A DNA stretch of 64,000 bases from positions 868,001 through 932,000 of the forward strand of contig CP053175.1 in assembly GCA_014607495.2 (NCBI GenBank), given 5' to 3'. Below are positions 34,801 to 45,700 of this stretch, in pieces (within the stretch, counting starts at the first letter, position 1; every line of letters starts with the position of its first letter). Both the position numbers and the translations under genes were made by a program. The notes beneath the pieces were generated by a model. The model searched no databases and was not told where the DNA came from. It saw only the letters and a list, made by a program, of their open reading frames with translations. The DNA is from Carposina sasakii (lineage: Eukaryota; Arthropoda; Insecta; Lepidoptera; Carposinidae).

Positions 34801-36603
34801 GGAGAATTAGTTAAGCGACCTATTCTTGCATTTTATAACCCTACGTATGAGACTCAACTTCATACCGATGCTTCCAAGTTGGGTCTTGCTGGAATACTTG
34901 TACAAAGGCCCAACAAGGATTTACCTTTTTCGGCAGTAGCTTTTTATAGCAGGCAAACGTCACCTGAGGAAAGTAGGTTCACTTCCTATGACTTAGAGAC
35001 TCTTGCCGTTGTCACTTCACTACAGCGTTTCAGGGTGTACCTTCTAGGAATACCGTTCACTATCGTCACGGATTGCAATTCTCTTAGAGCCACATTTGAG
35101 AAACGCGATATGTTGCCTAGAGTTGCGCGATGGTGGAGTACAATGCAGGAATATGATTTCAATATTATTTATAAGCCAGGTACAAGTATGTGTCATGTAG
35201 ATGCGCTTAGCCGCAATCCTGTCGAAGATAACTCAAATAGTTTAACGGTTAGAGCCATTGATACAAGTTGGATAGCTACAGTACAACAGGGGGATTCTGA
35301 ATTGCAACGTATGATAAATATTCTCAACGATCCAGCTAATGGGGATATAGTTGACATACGTAATAACTTCCTCCTAAAAAAAGGGTTGCTATTTAGAAAA
35401 ACTGATGCTGGGGATCGGTGGGTCGTTCCAAAAGGGGTTAGATTTCAGTTGTTAAAGGCTAGTCACGATGACATAGGACATTTTAGTTTTGATAAAACCC
35501 TTGCAAAAATTAAAGGAAGTTACTGGTTCCCTAAAATGAGACGATTTGTTCAAAAGTATGTTGATTCATGTCTAGAATGTGCGCATGCTAAAATTCCGTC
35601 TGGTAAGAAAGCTGGTGAACTACACCCGATAGAGAAAGTCGATTGTCCTTTCCATACGTTACATGTTGACCACTTAGGACCTTTTGTACGTAGTAAGAAG
35701 AAAAATTCGTACTTACTTTTAATTATAGATGCGTTCACAAAATTTATCGTCATTGTACCGGTTAAGAGCACGAAGACTGTTCACTCTGTAAGCGTTATGA
35801 AGAATTACTTTCACACTTTTGGTGTTCCTAAACGATTAATTTCGGACAGAGGTACGTCTTTTACCTCAAAGAAATTTAAAGAATTTTTACAGTCATTAGG
35901 TGTTAAGCATATTAAGAATGCTGTAGCAACACCTCGCGCAAACGGTCAGATCGAGCGTTATAACAGGACAGTCTTAGCTTCTCTTACGGCTACAAATCAC
36001 GGAAAGCCCGAAAATATCTGGGATGAATGCGTATCCGAAATACAGTGGGGCCTAAACAATACATTGAATAAAGGCATTGGCAGTACTCCCGCACAAGCTT
36101 TATTTGGCTTAAAATTAACGGGTACTCCTGATGCGCTTTTACATCTAAACGTAGTAGATCCTACGGAGGGAGATTTAGAAACTATACGAAGTCAAATTTC
36201 AGAACGTGTGACTACAAACCAGTTAAAACAAAAAGAACGCTTTGATAAAGCTAGAAAGAAAGTTTCCTTTAAAATTGGCGATTTAGTGCGTGTAGAACGG
36301 GAAGTGCCCTCTACAGGTAAAAGCAGGAAACTTATTCCTAAGCTCCGCGGACCTTATCGCATTAAAGAGGTATTAAATAACGATAGATATCTTATAGAAG
36401 ACACGCCCTTATCTCGGAAAGGTTATCGTCCCTTTACGGGTATATTTTCCGTCGATAAAATTCATCCCTGGTTAGTATTTCAAAGAACGGATGATGATTC
36501 GGATAGTGAAATTAATGAGACTTTAATAGATGAAAACGTGGTGACTGATAATACTACCAATAGCGAGATAGATTGTGACTTGGTAATTAATGATAATAAT
36601 TAA
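31888..36603 (+). CDS. Gag-Pol polyprotein of Gypsy A
   Basis: A single 1571-residue frame, with gag and pol fused without a frameshift. The N-terminal ~90 residues are an Arg/Ser dipeptide-rich domain like SR proteins. Then come a gag capsid region, two CCHC knuckles (CYNCGEVGHPFYKC and CDHCHKIGHLIETC, about residues 358-393), an aspartic protease site written DFGS (near 430) where D-S/T-G-A/S is usual, reverse transcriptase with YMDD (about 845), RNase H (HTDAS, about 992) and integrase with HHCC (from about 1192) and D, D, E residues (VDHLGPF, SDRGTSF, IERYNRT, about 1261-1357). A GPY-type module (LRGPYR) follows in the C-terminal part. The ATG at 31888 is seven bases after a possible acceptor (taattttcag), so a spliced leader is possible. 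All catalytic landmarks are present, except that the protease motif is unusual. Confidence 0.92.
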   Translation: MESKGKTNGQDSPNIRVSTKKAHCSRATRRSRSKTTRRSRSGTPRRCRNAQRSRTRTSQRSRSRASRRSRSRSSRRSHTRTSRRNRSRTPRRHRSKSTPRTPRRASRPRNKVSRDRRLTTRSPSVRGGMFDNEQHSRDHNELVSVFKEFMQTMKTDPSSERFPSLNVIPEFDPSKRNQTIETWLIKVNECAVIYNWTERQIVHYALPKLSGLALKWYQGLPSLLFSWSEWQNKLRLAFPSEENYAQLLSEMLACKARFGEPLEEYYYEKMVMLNRCNITAKNAIDCILFGIEDRSIRTSAEAARFTEPDKLLVYLRNVRIPKRNEKTNITAQSSVSDNKRHKISKHFQSNSEFRSTSKCYNCGEVGHPFYKCKLPVKKCDHCHKIGHLIETCPTNNINKTVLCVSQAPDSDFKYFKTAKVNGKDLECFIDFGSQCTMLRESTARILTDHWTMTNLPILRGFGDSVVNCLGKCNVRIEIDTAVANVDVLVVPDKLLQVPLLLGQTFTEQGHIIAYKTNDTLKISTNCNQKSNRILLHNIATTLVHGYTEIKVKSTPKYDGDIFIELSMRREPHKEYEIIQSVIKMIDGFGELVIKGLIPSGFLLMKEMLVVRAHPLNKIKMFNVNKIVSDKRQDTFNSVIDDSMINVNKSIEPKHVDSLRYLLNEYRDCFALTTKEIGCITGAEMSIKLNDTTPVAYRPYRMSYSEREIVRNMVQELEESGIVSQSCSDYASPILLVRKKTGDYRLCIDFRALNKRTVKEHYPLPRIDDQLDNLSGFKYYTSLDLASGYYQIPMADASKYLTAFVTPDGHYQFNRMPFGLVNAPSTFQKAINNILGNARFKEASAYMDDIIIPSKTVEEGIEKLRDTLNLFRASGITLKISKCNFLMQSLEYLGFEVNEEGVRPGKKKIEAVDKFPRPTDQHKVRQFIGLASFFRRFIKGFSTIARPLTQLLKKNSKWLWGEVEEDAFVKLKGELVKRPILAFYNPTYETQLHTDASKLGLAGILVQRPNKDLPFSAVAFYSRQTSPEESRFTSYDLETLAVVTSLQRFRVYLLGIPFTIVTDCNSLRATFEKRDMLPRVARWWSTMQEYDFNIIYKPGTSMCHVDALSRNPVEDNSNSLTVRAIDTSWIATVQQGDSELQRMINILNDPANGDIVDIRNNFLLKKGLLFRKTDAGDRWVVPKGVRFQLLKASHDDIGHFSFDKTLAKIKGSYWFPKMRRFVQKYVDSCLECAHAKIPSGKKAGELHPIEKVDCPFHTLHVDHLGPFVRSKKKNSYLLLIIDAFTKFIVIVPVKSTKTVHSVSVMKNYFHTFGVPKRLISDRGTSFTSKKFKEFLQSLGVKHIKNAVATPRANGQIERYNRTVLASLTATNHGKPENIWDECVSEIQWGLNNTLNKGIGSTPAQALFGLKLTGTPDALLHLNVVDPTEGDLETIRSQISERVTTNQLKQKERFDKARKKVSFKIGDLVRVEREVPSTGKSRKLIPKLRGPYRIKEVLNNDRYLIEDTPLSRKGYRPFTGIFSVDKIHPWLVFQRTDDDSDSEINETLIDENVVTDNTTNSEIDCDLVINDNN

Positions 36604-36773
36604 TGAAGGTATATAAAGATTAGGTTAAATAATAATACTAAATAATTATATCTTACTGAAAAATGGTAAGGGTATGATTAGTACATACCTATTAATATGA
36701 GCACAATATCTACATAATTTTTATTACTTACTTACAAATTTCATTATATTTACAAAAAAAAAAGTTATGACAT

Positions 36774-37140
36774 GTATTGAAGACATGTAGGGGCTTCAGT
36801 ACAGTTAAGCATAAATGTATAATAAATTGTATTGAAGACATGTAGGGGCTTCAGTACAAATTGTGCAGAATTTAGTGTAAAGTTGTATTGAAGACATGTA
36901 GGGGCTTCAGTACAATTAAGCATAAATGTACTATAAGTTGTATTGAAGACATGTAGGGGCTTCAGTACAAATTGTGCAGAATTTAGTGTAAAGTTGTATT
37001 GAAGACATGTAGGGGCTTCAGTATAATTAAGCATAAATGTACTATACCTAAGTTGTATTGAAGATATATAGGGGCTTCAGTACAATTAAGCATATATGTA
37101 CTATAAGTTGTATTGAAGACATGTAGGGGCTTCAGTACAA
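36774..37140 (+). repeat. Seven-copy hairpin tandem array in Gypsy A 3' region
   Basis: Seven copies, 53-60 bp apart (starts 36774, 36829, 36885, 36940, 36996, 37055, 37110), of gtattgaagacatgtagg followed by ggcttcagta. Each core has a TGAAG…CTTCA stem. Two spacer types are used: one with 'attaagcataaatgta', the other with 'attgtgcagaatttagtg'. Copy 6 has diverged. It sits between the pol stop and the 3' LTR, as part of the element. Confidence 0.9.
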
Positions 37141-37433
37141 TAAACATAATTTACTAAATTACATGTAAGGATAGATTGATAGTTGTATAATTTGTGTTAA
37201 AAGTAAATTACATAATGTACAATAATAACATAATTATCACAAAATACCTACCTACGTAATATATGTATGTACCTACTTATAGATAGACATATATTTGTTA
37301 CTATATGTCATTTTTTTTGCTGAATTTTATAATAATTTCTTAATATCTATTTTGTGGTTGCTTGTTTCGTTATGTAAGCAATATATAGATTAACAGATGT
37401 TTGCGAGACGCAAAAGCGTCAGGAAAGGCCGAC

Positions 37434-37736
37434 TGTTAGCTTTATTGATTTTATATTATTAAATTTCTTAGTTTTATTAAATTTTAAATTAAAACGTTCT
37501 GTTGATAAAGGAAAGCAATATTGTTAGCTCACTCGCAAGTGCTAGTTGAGGATTTGACTTGGCTGTATGGTGTTTCATGCCAACTATGTTGTGGCTATGG
37601 GATATTAAAAAAAGAAGGATAAGGCGGGACTTGCGAGTGAGACGGGCAACGAATACTTGAGTAATTCCGTAATATATGTTTAATAAACTATCTATTTAAA
37701 CTTTTGGAAGTTTATTATTTATCTCAAGCGACAATA
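37434..37736 (+). repeat. Gypsy A 3' LTR
   Basis: 303 bp, preceded by a short purine-rich tract (aggaaagg, 37421-37428) that may serve as the polypurine tract. The host-side base after it starts the CATG duplication. Confidence 0.9.
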
Positions 37737-38254
37737 CATGTCAACACGCATTTCACTCGCGTGCGATATCAGACAATGTGTTTATCCAGAAGTTTTATAG
37801 ATTAGTTTACGTGGCTTGTCCCCAAAGGTCCACGACTCTATTGTTTTCAAAAAATGTAAGTTCATACTTAATTCCCAACAGGTCCACGATATTGAAAAAT
37901 AATAAACATTTTCTTTCCCAACGGGTACATGAGAATGTATGGTACAATCAGCAGGAAAACCTGGGTCGATTTATTATGGAATAAAAGACAGATAATAGTT
38001 TAGATGAACAAGGAGTCTTTATTGTATCAGACTATCTCTTTGCACTAAAATAGGCTCATAATTAAAGGTATTAAAATCACAGTTTCGGAATTTCGGAAAA
38101 ATAAGTAGTAAATCATCTCAATCTTACAGTAAAATAGACTTAATATACAAATAGCACAAACTCTCTTGTATCGTTTTTGCTGATTGTACGAGTACTTCGG
38201 ATGAATATCGTGGACCCGTTGGGAATTCGTATATGAAAGTTTTAAAATATATTT

Positions 38255-38592
38255 TGTGGCAACCCGGCCACGGCCAGCCAGAGCCAATCGCGGGCGAATA
38301 CCCGTGCGCTACCAGGCTGATTGGCTATTGGACGGCTGAGGTTGGAAGGTCGCGCGGCGCCGGCGCTTAGTTACTAAATTCCCCGCGTGCTCTCGCCCCA
38401 GTCCGCTGAATGCTGCCGTATGAGGCGCACGCTCGTTGAACATACCCCGGCACCGCGCACCGCCCGCGTAGTAACGTCATTCCGTGTATTGTACCTAACT
38501 TTTAAATATTTTTATGGTGTATGAGTATTACAATATACGTTAAATTCAGAATAACTCTTTAATATTTGCTCTACCGACCTCCCTAGCCCATA
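38255..38592 (+). repeat. Gypsy B 5' LTR
   Basis: GC-rich first half (cgcgcggcgccggcgc near 38352) and AT-rich second half. One base shorter than the 3' LTR (attacaatata versus attacaaatata). Confidence 0.9.
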
Positions 38593-38717
38593 TCTGGCGT
38601 CCCAACAGTGGGTTTTCGAACTTTACAGTGATTTTATAGTTTTTACTCACGCCATTTTTGTATTGTGTGGGTGCCCGAAACTTTTGTGTAAACAGTGTCT
38701 GCATGTTATTAGGCTTT

Positions 38718-39468
38718 ATGCCGATGCAGACTCGAAGCGGACTCGGCAGTAAAAGTAAGAAGATGTATACCGGCGAAGAAGAAACAGCCCGCGCGGCTGC
38801 GACCTCCCTGCCACGTGAGGAGAACACGTTTTCGCAGGAGAGTGTCGCCCACCTTATTTCCTCCCTGCAACGTACGCAAACAGAGGCAATCAGGGAGATC
38901 ATGCAAGACATGATGAGTCACCGCGCGGCGACATCGACGCCAATTCCTTCTACAAGTATTTGTACACAGGGAACTTTTGCAAAATGTAGAGCGACCTATA
39001 GCGGCGCTCCTGAAGAGTCCCTAGAAGGATTCATCGATGCGATTGAGAATTATAAACAATGCGAGAATGTGTCTGAACAAGTGGCGCTAAGGGGTTTTGC
39101 GATGTTGCTGTCAAACTGCGCCGCAACATGGTGGCAGGGCGTTAAGCAAAATGTCTTCACCTGGGCGGACGCAGTCGGAAACCTCAGGAGTGCTTTTGGG
39201 GACAGACGACCGCCACACCGCATCTATAAAGAATTATTCATGCTGGAACAAGGTCACGAAAATACGGACATGTTTGTGGCTAAGGCCAGTCTTATTTTCC
39301 CGCTTGCCGCCGGAAGATCTATCGGAAAAAGTACAAATAGACATGGTATATGGGCTCCTGAATGCTAGAATCCGCCGTCGCCTACGGCGCGAAGAAGTGC
39401 ACAGTTTCGCCGAATTACTGACAAGAGCTAGAGACATAGAGGATTCGGAGGCGGATACGTCGTCACGC
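38718..39468 (+). pseudogene. Gypsy B gag, 5' part (frameshifted)
   Basis: Starts at MPMQTRSG (38718; other ATGs at 38703 and 38724 are possible). The frame beginning here stays gag-like through the ENTDMFVAKA region and then runs to a stop at 39366-39368. The sequence resembling the rest of gag (LSEKVQIDMVYGLL…) continues one frame over until the hAT insertion at 39469. A single-base insertion or equivalent indel at about 39270-39310 explains this. It may be a real mutation or an assembly error. The downstream gag portion resumes at 42084. Confidence 0.8.
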
Positions 39469-42075
39469 TAGGGTTGCCAACCGTACTATAATATATAGTA
39501 TTGTACTATATTTCGGGTCTGCGTACTATATACTGTTGAAAAAATATATAGTACGTAAAAATACTATATATTCAACACCGACAAATCTAACAACCAAATC
39601 CTTCATTTAAAAAAAAATAAGAACGCGCCTTTAAAGTAGGTACCCGATAGGCGATAACGTGTATCCGAACGCTAGCGTAACGAACTTGTCAATGTCAAAT
39701 TGACGTCAATTTTGACGTCGTCAAACGAGATTTTGGTCTGCTTTATTTATTTATCGGCAGAATTGTTTTCAATTAGATGTTGTTATTTCATTTAAAAAGT
39801 GGAAATCCTAAATAAATCAGGTATGGAAAGTGGTAGTGACAACGAAAGTGCGTCAAATTCTAGTGCGCCGCTAACGCCGATTAAAAAACGAAAAATAACA
39901 AAAAGACTCCAAAAATTTAAACCGGAGTGGGAAAGAGAGTATGACTGGATTACTGAAGATCCCCAAAATATTTATAATGCGAAATGTAAACCATGTAATA
40001 TAACATTTTCTGTGGGGAAAAGTGGCATTGGCCAGGTTAGATCTTTTTGGTTATGTTAAATTCTTGCATCTTCTGTCTGTTGTTTTATTTTTATTCAATG
40101 AAATTGCCAACTGATTTGATTTGCATGATAAGTGGTACTTAAAATGTTTTACTCATAATTCATTGCAGATTAAACAACATGGTGAAACAAAGCACCACAA
40201 ACTCAAAACTGAATTTTACAAGAAAACTTCTACATTAGACAGATTTTTTGGTTCGACGGGCTCTTCATCTACTTCTGCTTCTCTTACTTGTGATGACAAG
40301 ATTTCAGCCAGTGAACTTGCTTTAACCTACCATACTGTAAAACACAACCTTTCTTATAACAGCATGGACTGTACTGTAAAATTAAACAAAATCATTTATG
40401 TCGATTCTAAAATCGCTTTTAACATTAAATTAGGACGCACTAAAATGGAAGCACTGGTTAATGAGGTTTTGGGACCTTATGCATTACAAACTTTACTGAA
40501 TGACTTAAATGCTCCTCATTTATATTTTTGTTTGCAAACTGATGCAAGTAACAGAAAAAATATTAAATTATTTCCTCTAGTTGTACAATATTTTGATATT
40601 GAGAATGGGATACAAAACAAGTTATTAGACTTTTACGAAAATTGTGATGAATCTGCAAACGGTATGTTTGATGCTATAAACAATTCACTATCCCACCACA
40701 ACCTTTCCTTTGATAGAGTGTCTGGTCTGAGTGCGGATAATACCAATGCGAATTTTGGTATTCACCATTCTCTTTATAAAAATATTGAACGAGTAGTTCC
40801 TAATTTGGTTATGGGTAATTGTCATGCACACATAGTTCATAACACAGTGAAGCATGCAATGAATTTTTTAAGCATTGATGTTGAAAATATTATTTTAAAA
40901 ATCTACAGCCATTTCTCCGTTTCTGCAGTCCGTAGAGAAGAGCTTAAGAAATTTGTTGCTGCTGTTGAAGGTGAATGGCATGAGCTGAAACGACATGTTG
41001 GTACTAGGTGGCTTTCATTGCTTCCTTGCGTGGACAACATACTTTTGAATTGGAAGGCTTTGAGTGATTATTTTTTTAGCTTAGGTGAGGAATGTCCTAC
41101 ACATATTCAAAATATTTTGATGATGAACGAAAGTAATGGAAACAGTAAAGTTCTAATCTTTTTGCATTTCGCGAGTCATTTTTTACATAACTTTCATAAA
41201 GCTGTTAAACAACTTGAAGGCAATAACATCACAGTCATAGATGTGTATAATATTATGTCAATTTTAAAATCGGCCCTAGAACAACGTAAAAAGGATATTT
41301 TTTTTGGTTACGAAACCAAAAAAATGTTGCAATCATTAGAAGCAAAATCCCCCACAGAAAGTTATGCAATTCAAAAGAATTTTTTGTTATTTATTGATAA
41401 ATGTTTAGACTATCTTAATAAATGGTTTGATTTTGGCGAAAGCAATTGGTTATGTAAAATCCAAAAATTAAATTTAAAAAAGGAGATTTCATTTAATGAC
41501 TGTGAGACAATATTAGAAGTTCTAAATTTACAAGAAAAATTATGTATCAAAATGGACGACCTTTACTCTGAAATAACGATATTGAATGAAATCTTTGCTA
41601 AAGTAAAAGACTGTAGTGACTTTACTGACAAAACTACAGGCCAAAAATGGCAGCATATTTTTAAAAATACTGAAAATGACTTACGAAATTTATTTAAAGT
41701 AATTTCATTCCTGCTCTCTATTCCCGCCACTTCGGCATTCACAGAAAGGATATTTTCGGTTATGAATTCGAAGTGGCGAGATGAAAGAAACAGAAGTAGT
41801 ATATCATTAATAAAAAATGAGCTTTTCATTTATATTAATTTAAAAATTGAATGTGACAAAGCATATGACACTTTTATTTTAAACAAAAAACTGTTACACA
41901 GTGCAAGAAGTGCTAAAAAATATAGTTTTATAAAAATAAATAATTAACAAATAGATATTTGTCTCTTTTTCTGTTTTTTCCCATAAAATACTATATTTTT
42001 TTTAGATGTACTATATTTTTTTACACCTTATTTTGTAAAATACTATATTTCGCTGATGAAATGTTGGCAACCCTA
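39469..42075 (+). mobile_element. Autonomous-looking hAT transposon in Gypsy B gag
   Basis: 2607 bp with 13-14 bp terminal inverted repeats TAGGGTTGCCAAC… and perfect 8-bp target duplications CGTCACGC at 39461-39468 and 42076-42083. It contains one two-exon transposase gene. The subterminal regions are full of 'tactatat' repeats at both ends (39484-39570 and 41985-42050), likely transposase-binding sites. The gag frame on the two sides is continuous once the element and one duplication are discounted, so the insertion postdates Gypsy B. Confidence 0.95.
39823..41947 (+). CDS. hAT transposase
   Basis: Predicted join of 39823-40035 and 40169-41947 (phase-0 intron gttaga…ttgcag, 133 bp), 663 residues. 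The N-terminus has a BED-like CxxC…HxxxxH zinc finger whose cysteine pair is in exon 1 (CKPC) and histidine pair in exon 2 (HGETKHH). The RNase-H-like core shows a candidate first D in LQTDASN (about 196), a second in SADN (about 261), the C-x2-H motif CHAH (about 290) and RW (about 350). The C-terminal dimerisation block has SAFTERIFS (about 594-602). No stops or frameshifts. The ATG at 39823 is preferred over in-frame GTG further upstream. It would excise and reinsert elements bearing the TAGGGTTGCC ends. Confidence 0.92.
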
Positions 42076-42083
42076 CGTCACGC

Positions 42084-42716
42084 ACACATAGCGTTCGCAG
42101 TTCGTCGTACGGGGGCGTCCCGCGCCCAGTTTCGGAGGCAGATACATCGACTGGTGCTCGTGGCGTGCGCAGTTCGTGGTACGAGGGCGCCTCGCGCCCA
42201 GTCGGCAGCCCGCGTGACGCGGCGCCCGCCCGCGTACCATCGGCGACGCCCGCGTGCTTGCCATCGCCTGCGCCTGCAAACGGCGGTTCGCGAAGCACCG
42301 CATCATCTTCGCGCTATGCACCGGGTGCACCGATGACTTCGACCGGAGCCCAGCAGGCTCCCGCATCGAGGCTCCGGCCACTTTGCAGGTATTGCAAACA
42401 TTATGGACACACAACGGCACAATGCCGTAAGAAGGAAAAAGGTGAGTGGAATGACAATTATAACTCGAATCAATCAGTGCCTAGTGACAAAGTGAATAAG
42501 TATCACCCCGAAGGGTTTTATAGTTTAGATTTTAAACAAAATAGTATATTTCGAGAAAGTTCGACAGGTATCAATGACTTTGAGTCACAGGGTTACAATT
42601 ATTGCCCACCGCATTGTAAAAATTATAATAGAGTTGTGTATAATAGTAAATATAATAATAATATTAATAATAGATATGCTTGTAGCGCGCAAGTGTGTAA
42701 ATCCAGAGTTGAGTGA
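42084..42716 (+). pseudogene. Gypsy B gag, 3' part
   Basis: Continuation of gag after the hAT insertion. A Pro/Ala/Ser/Arg-rich stretch leads to one CCHC knuckle (CRYCKHYGHTTAQC, about 42390-42430), then a basic/Asn-rich tail ending at 42716. pol is read from the next frame (+1 relative), overlapping at least part of this tail, so Pol expression would need ribosomal frameshifting or another route. It lacks its own promoter and start in this arrangement. Confidence 0.75.
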
Positions 42717-45700
42717 AATTTTTGTAAATAATAATTTGGTATTTAGGCCGAAAATCGGCGACGCAAGGTTAAAATGCGATAACTCACAATTTTTTGGAAA
42801 AATTGCTTACGAAAATTTTAACTCACTGCAGCCTATTTCTAATGATATTGATGATATAACATACAGCCCTACAAGCCCTATGTCTGCGGAAATTTTTAGT
42901 AATAAAAACTCTATAGATTGTGAATATAATTCTGATTACATACACTCGGGTACATGTCATAATTTATGTGATACCAGTGAAGTTGATCAAGATACAAATC
43001 CCGATTTTGATGAAACATATAATTGTAGTCAAAATAGTTTTTTTGAAAATCACAAAATCGGCGGTGTAATGTCAAAGTGTGATAAGTCAAATTTTGGGGG
43101 AAAAGATTTTTCAGGAAATTTTAATTCATTTGATTCCACTATGAATGATGATGAAGAGATTGTAGATTGTCCGATGGGAAAAGGGGAAAAACAAATTTCA
43201 TCAAAATTTTTTTTTAACAAAAATTTTAATTTTAGTAATATAGAACATTCTGAAATTTCTTTAAATAATTTAAATAATAACTGTAAATATATGGTTTCGG
43301 GGCATACTACCCCACCTTCGCACCTGCATCCATCTTTACGTCCAATTTTAAATATTGAAATCCTAGGAGTTCGCGGTACGGCTATGATCGATACAGGCGC
43401 GAAGCATTGTATCGCGGGTCACACGCTGCATACTCTCCTTCAAAATAAGGGACATTCGTTTTCACCTTCAACAAAGCATGTTAAGCTTGCGGATGGGCAT
43501 GTTCGGTTGATGAATATTCTTACGACCACAATAGATGTGAAGCTTGAATACAAAGTAATTTCGATCCAATTTTTATGTTTTCCGGATGCCGGAAATAACG
43601 AAACTTTACTCGGCATAGATTTCATAAAAAGAGCGAAATTGATTATAGACTTTCACAACGGGTTGTGGCACTTTTCAGATGACAAGTCGAATCGAAAGTT
43701 TCTTTGTGAACCAGTTTCACGTGGTACCGTTGTTGCCTCGGCGGATGTTGTACTCAGGAATGACGAGGGAACTCAACTCAGACCAGATGAGAGACAGATG
43801 TTGGTCCAGGTTCTCCAAAGGCACGCGCATATTTTTGAGTTAGGGGGAGCGCCCACTCCATACGCGGAACATCGTATAGATACCGGTGAGCACCTCCCTA
43901 TTGCCGTACCTCCATACCGTTTAAATCCCGCCAAAAAGGCACAGATGAAAAATGAAATTGAGAAAATGCTTATAGATGGAATAATTGAAGAATGTGACTC
44001 GGCATGGAGTGCTCCGGCGTTAATGATTCCTAAATCGAATGGGGGCATTCGATTTTGCGTCGATTATAGACGCCTGAACGCCATCACAAAGTCAGATTCT
44101 TACCCCATGCCGCTGATAGACGAGCTTCTCCAATCAACAAAGAGAAATTGTTACATGAGCACGCTGGACTTGCGCGCAGGGTACTGGCAAGTTAAGGTCA
44201 AAGAGAAAGACAAAGATAAAACGGCATTTGTGACACCACTAGGTACTTACAGGTTCAACCGAATGCCATTCGGCCTTAAAAATGCGCCAGCAACTTTTCA
44301 ACGGCTCATAGACCGTTTCCGTTCATGTTCAGCTCTGAAAGACGTCACGATTTTAGCATACTTAGATGACTTACTTATAATCTCCGAAGGAATTGAGCAC
44401 CACATTAAGGATCTTGAAGCTGTTTTTCAACGATTAGCCGAATTTAACCTCCGTGTAAATAGGGAGAAGTGTGTTTTCGCAAGAGAGAGTGTTAAATATC
44501 TTGGACATGTTATAACACAGAAAGGCGTATCAATCGATGAAGAGAAAGTATCTGCTGTGCTCGAGATGAAAGAACCAACTAACTTAAAACATATGAGAAC
44601 GTTTCTCCAAACTTGTTCGTGGTTTCGGAAATTTATTCCGAATTTTTCGCAGGTAGCCGAACCATTGACAAGTTTAACCAGAAAAGACAAAACGTGGATA
44701 TGGGGTCCAGCTCAAACCAAAGCTTTTAACGAGCTGAAGCGGCTTTTGACTTCGGCCCCTATACTCGTCCAGGCAGATTTCAGTCGCCGTTTTATACTAA
44801 GAACAGACGCTAGCAATTACGCCATTGGCGCGGTACTATTGCAGGGGGAGGATAAGGAGGAACGGCCCATTGAGTATGCAAGTCGGCTGCTCAATTCAGC
44901 AGAAAGGAATTATTCTACTACGGAGCGAGAAGCGCTGGCAGTAGTATGGGCTGTAGACCGTTTCCGATCTTACCTGGACGGACACCCTGTAGTGATAGGC
45001 AGCGACCATCAACCGTTGCGCTGGCTACTAACCTTAAAATCGCCTACGGGCCGATTAGTGCGATGGGCACTAAAGCTTCAATCTTTTGATATCCAATTCC
45101 AATATACCCCTGGGAAAGCCAACGTGGTTGCAGATACTTTAAGTAGACCTATTTGCTCAGTCGAAACCAAAGAGGACTGTGGGATCTGCTCAGTCATAAT
45201 AGATTTACCTGCAAAGAAGCCACATGAGTTGCGTGAAGAGCAACTTGCAGATCCAGAGGTGGAAAAGATCGTGAAGCAGCTTGAGGACACCGATGAAGTT
45301 TCTGCACGGAGATGGTCAGAAAGAGGATACTTACTCGACCAAGGAGTACTGTATAGGTACAATCCGGACTCCGACAGCGAAACTCCGCAGCTGGTTATAC
45401 CTGTTACAATGAGAAGCGAAATTCTTAATGAATGTCATGACTCTACATTGGCAGGGCATCCCGGAATAGACCGGACGTATCAAAAACTAGCTCGATTATA
45501 TTATTTTCCAGGAATGCGGAGGATAGTCACAGACTATGTGAAGGCCTGCATTAACTGTCAAAGCTATAAGTCTGCGAATGACAAACCTCCTGGACTCCTT
45601 CAGACTCCAATTATGAACCAAAGAAATGAGGTGTTAGCGATTGACCTATTTGGACCATTGCCGGAAGGAGAACAGGGGGAGCGATGGATTTTATTAGTAG

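Larger units (their letters stand above)
31187..37736 (+). mobile_element. Gypsy A: complete Ty3/Gypsy-type LTR retrotransposon
   Basis: 6.55 kb. LTRs of 305 and 303 bp start TGTTAG and end ACAATA and differ only by a 2-bp indel (gaaggatataagg versus gaaggataagg). Target duplication CATG at 31183-31186 and 37737-37740. Layout: 5' LTR, 396-bp leader, one gag-pol ORF (31888-36603), an 830-bp untranslated tail containing a hairpin tandem array, 3' LTR. The sequence just inside the 5' LTR (gttcagaagcgggatcg) is the candidate primer-binding site but does not begin with TGG. No env-like ORF. It looks young and potentially competent. Confidence 0.92.

Noticed and set aside
36765..37034. 89-codon minus-strand frame with repeated peptide
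   Set aside because: Produced by the non-coding hairpin tandem array of Gypsy A; no start context or family similarity.
36774..37140. CRISPR-like regular repeats
   Set aside because: Eukaryotic context, only two recurring spacer types, location inside an LTR retrotransposon: a tandem repeat, not a CRISPR array.
42011..42420. Long minus-strand frames opposite Gypsy B gag
   Set aside because: Caused by high GC content of the Pro/Ala-rich gag segment; they cross the hAT end and show no domain.
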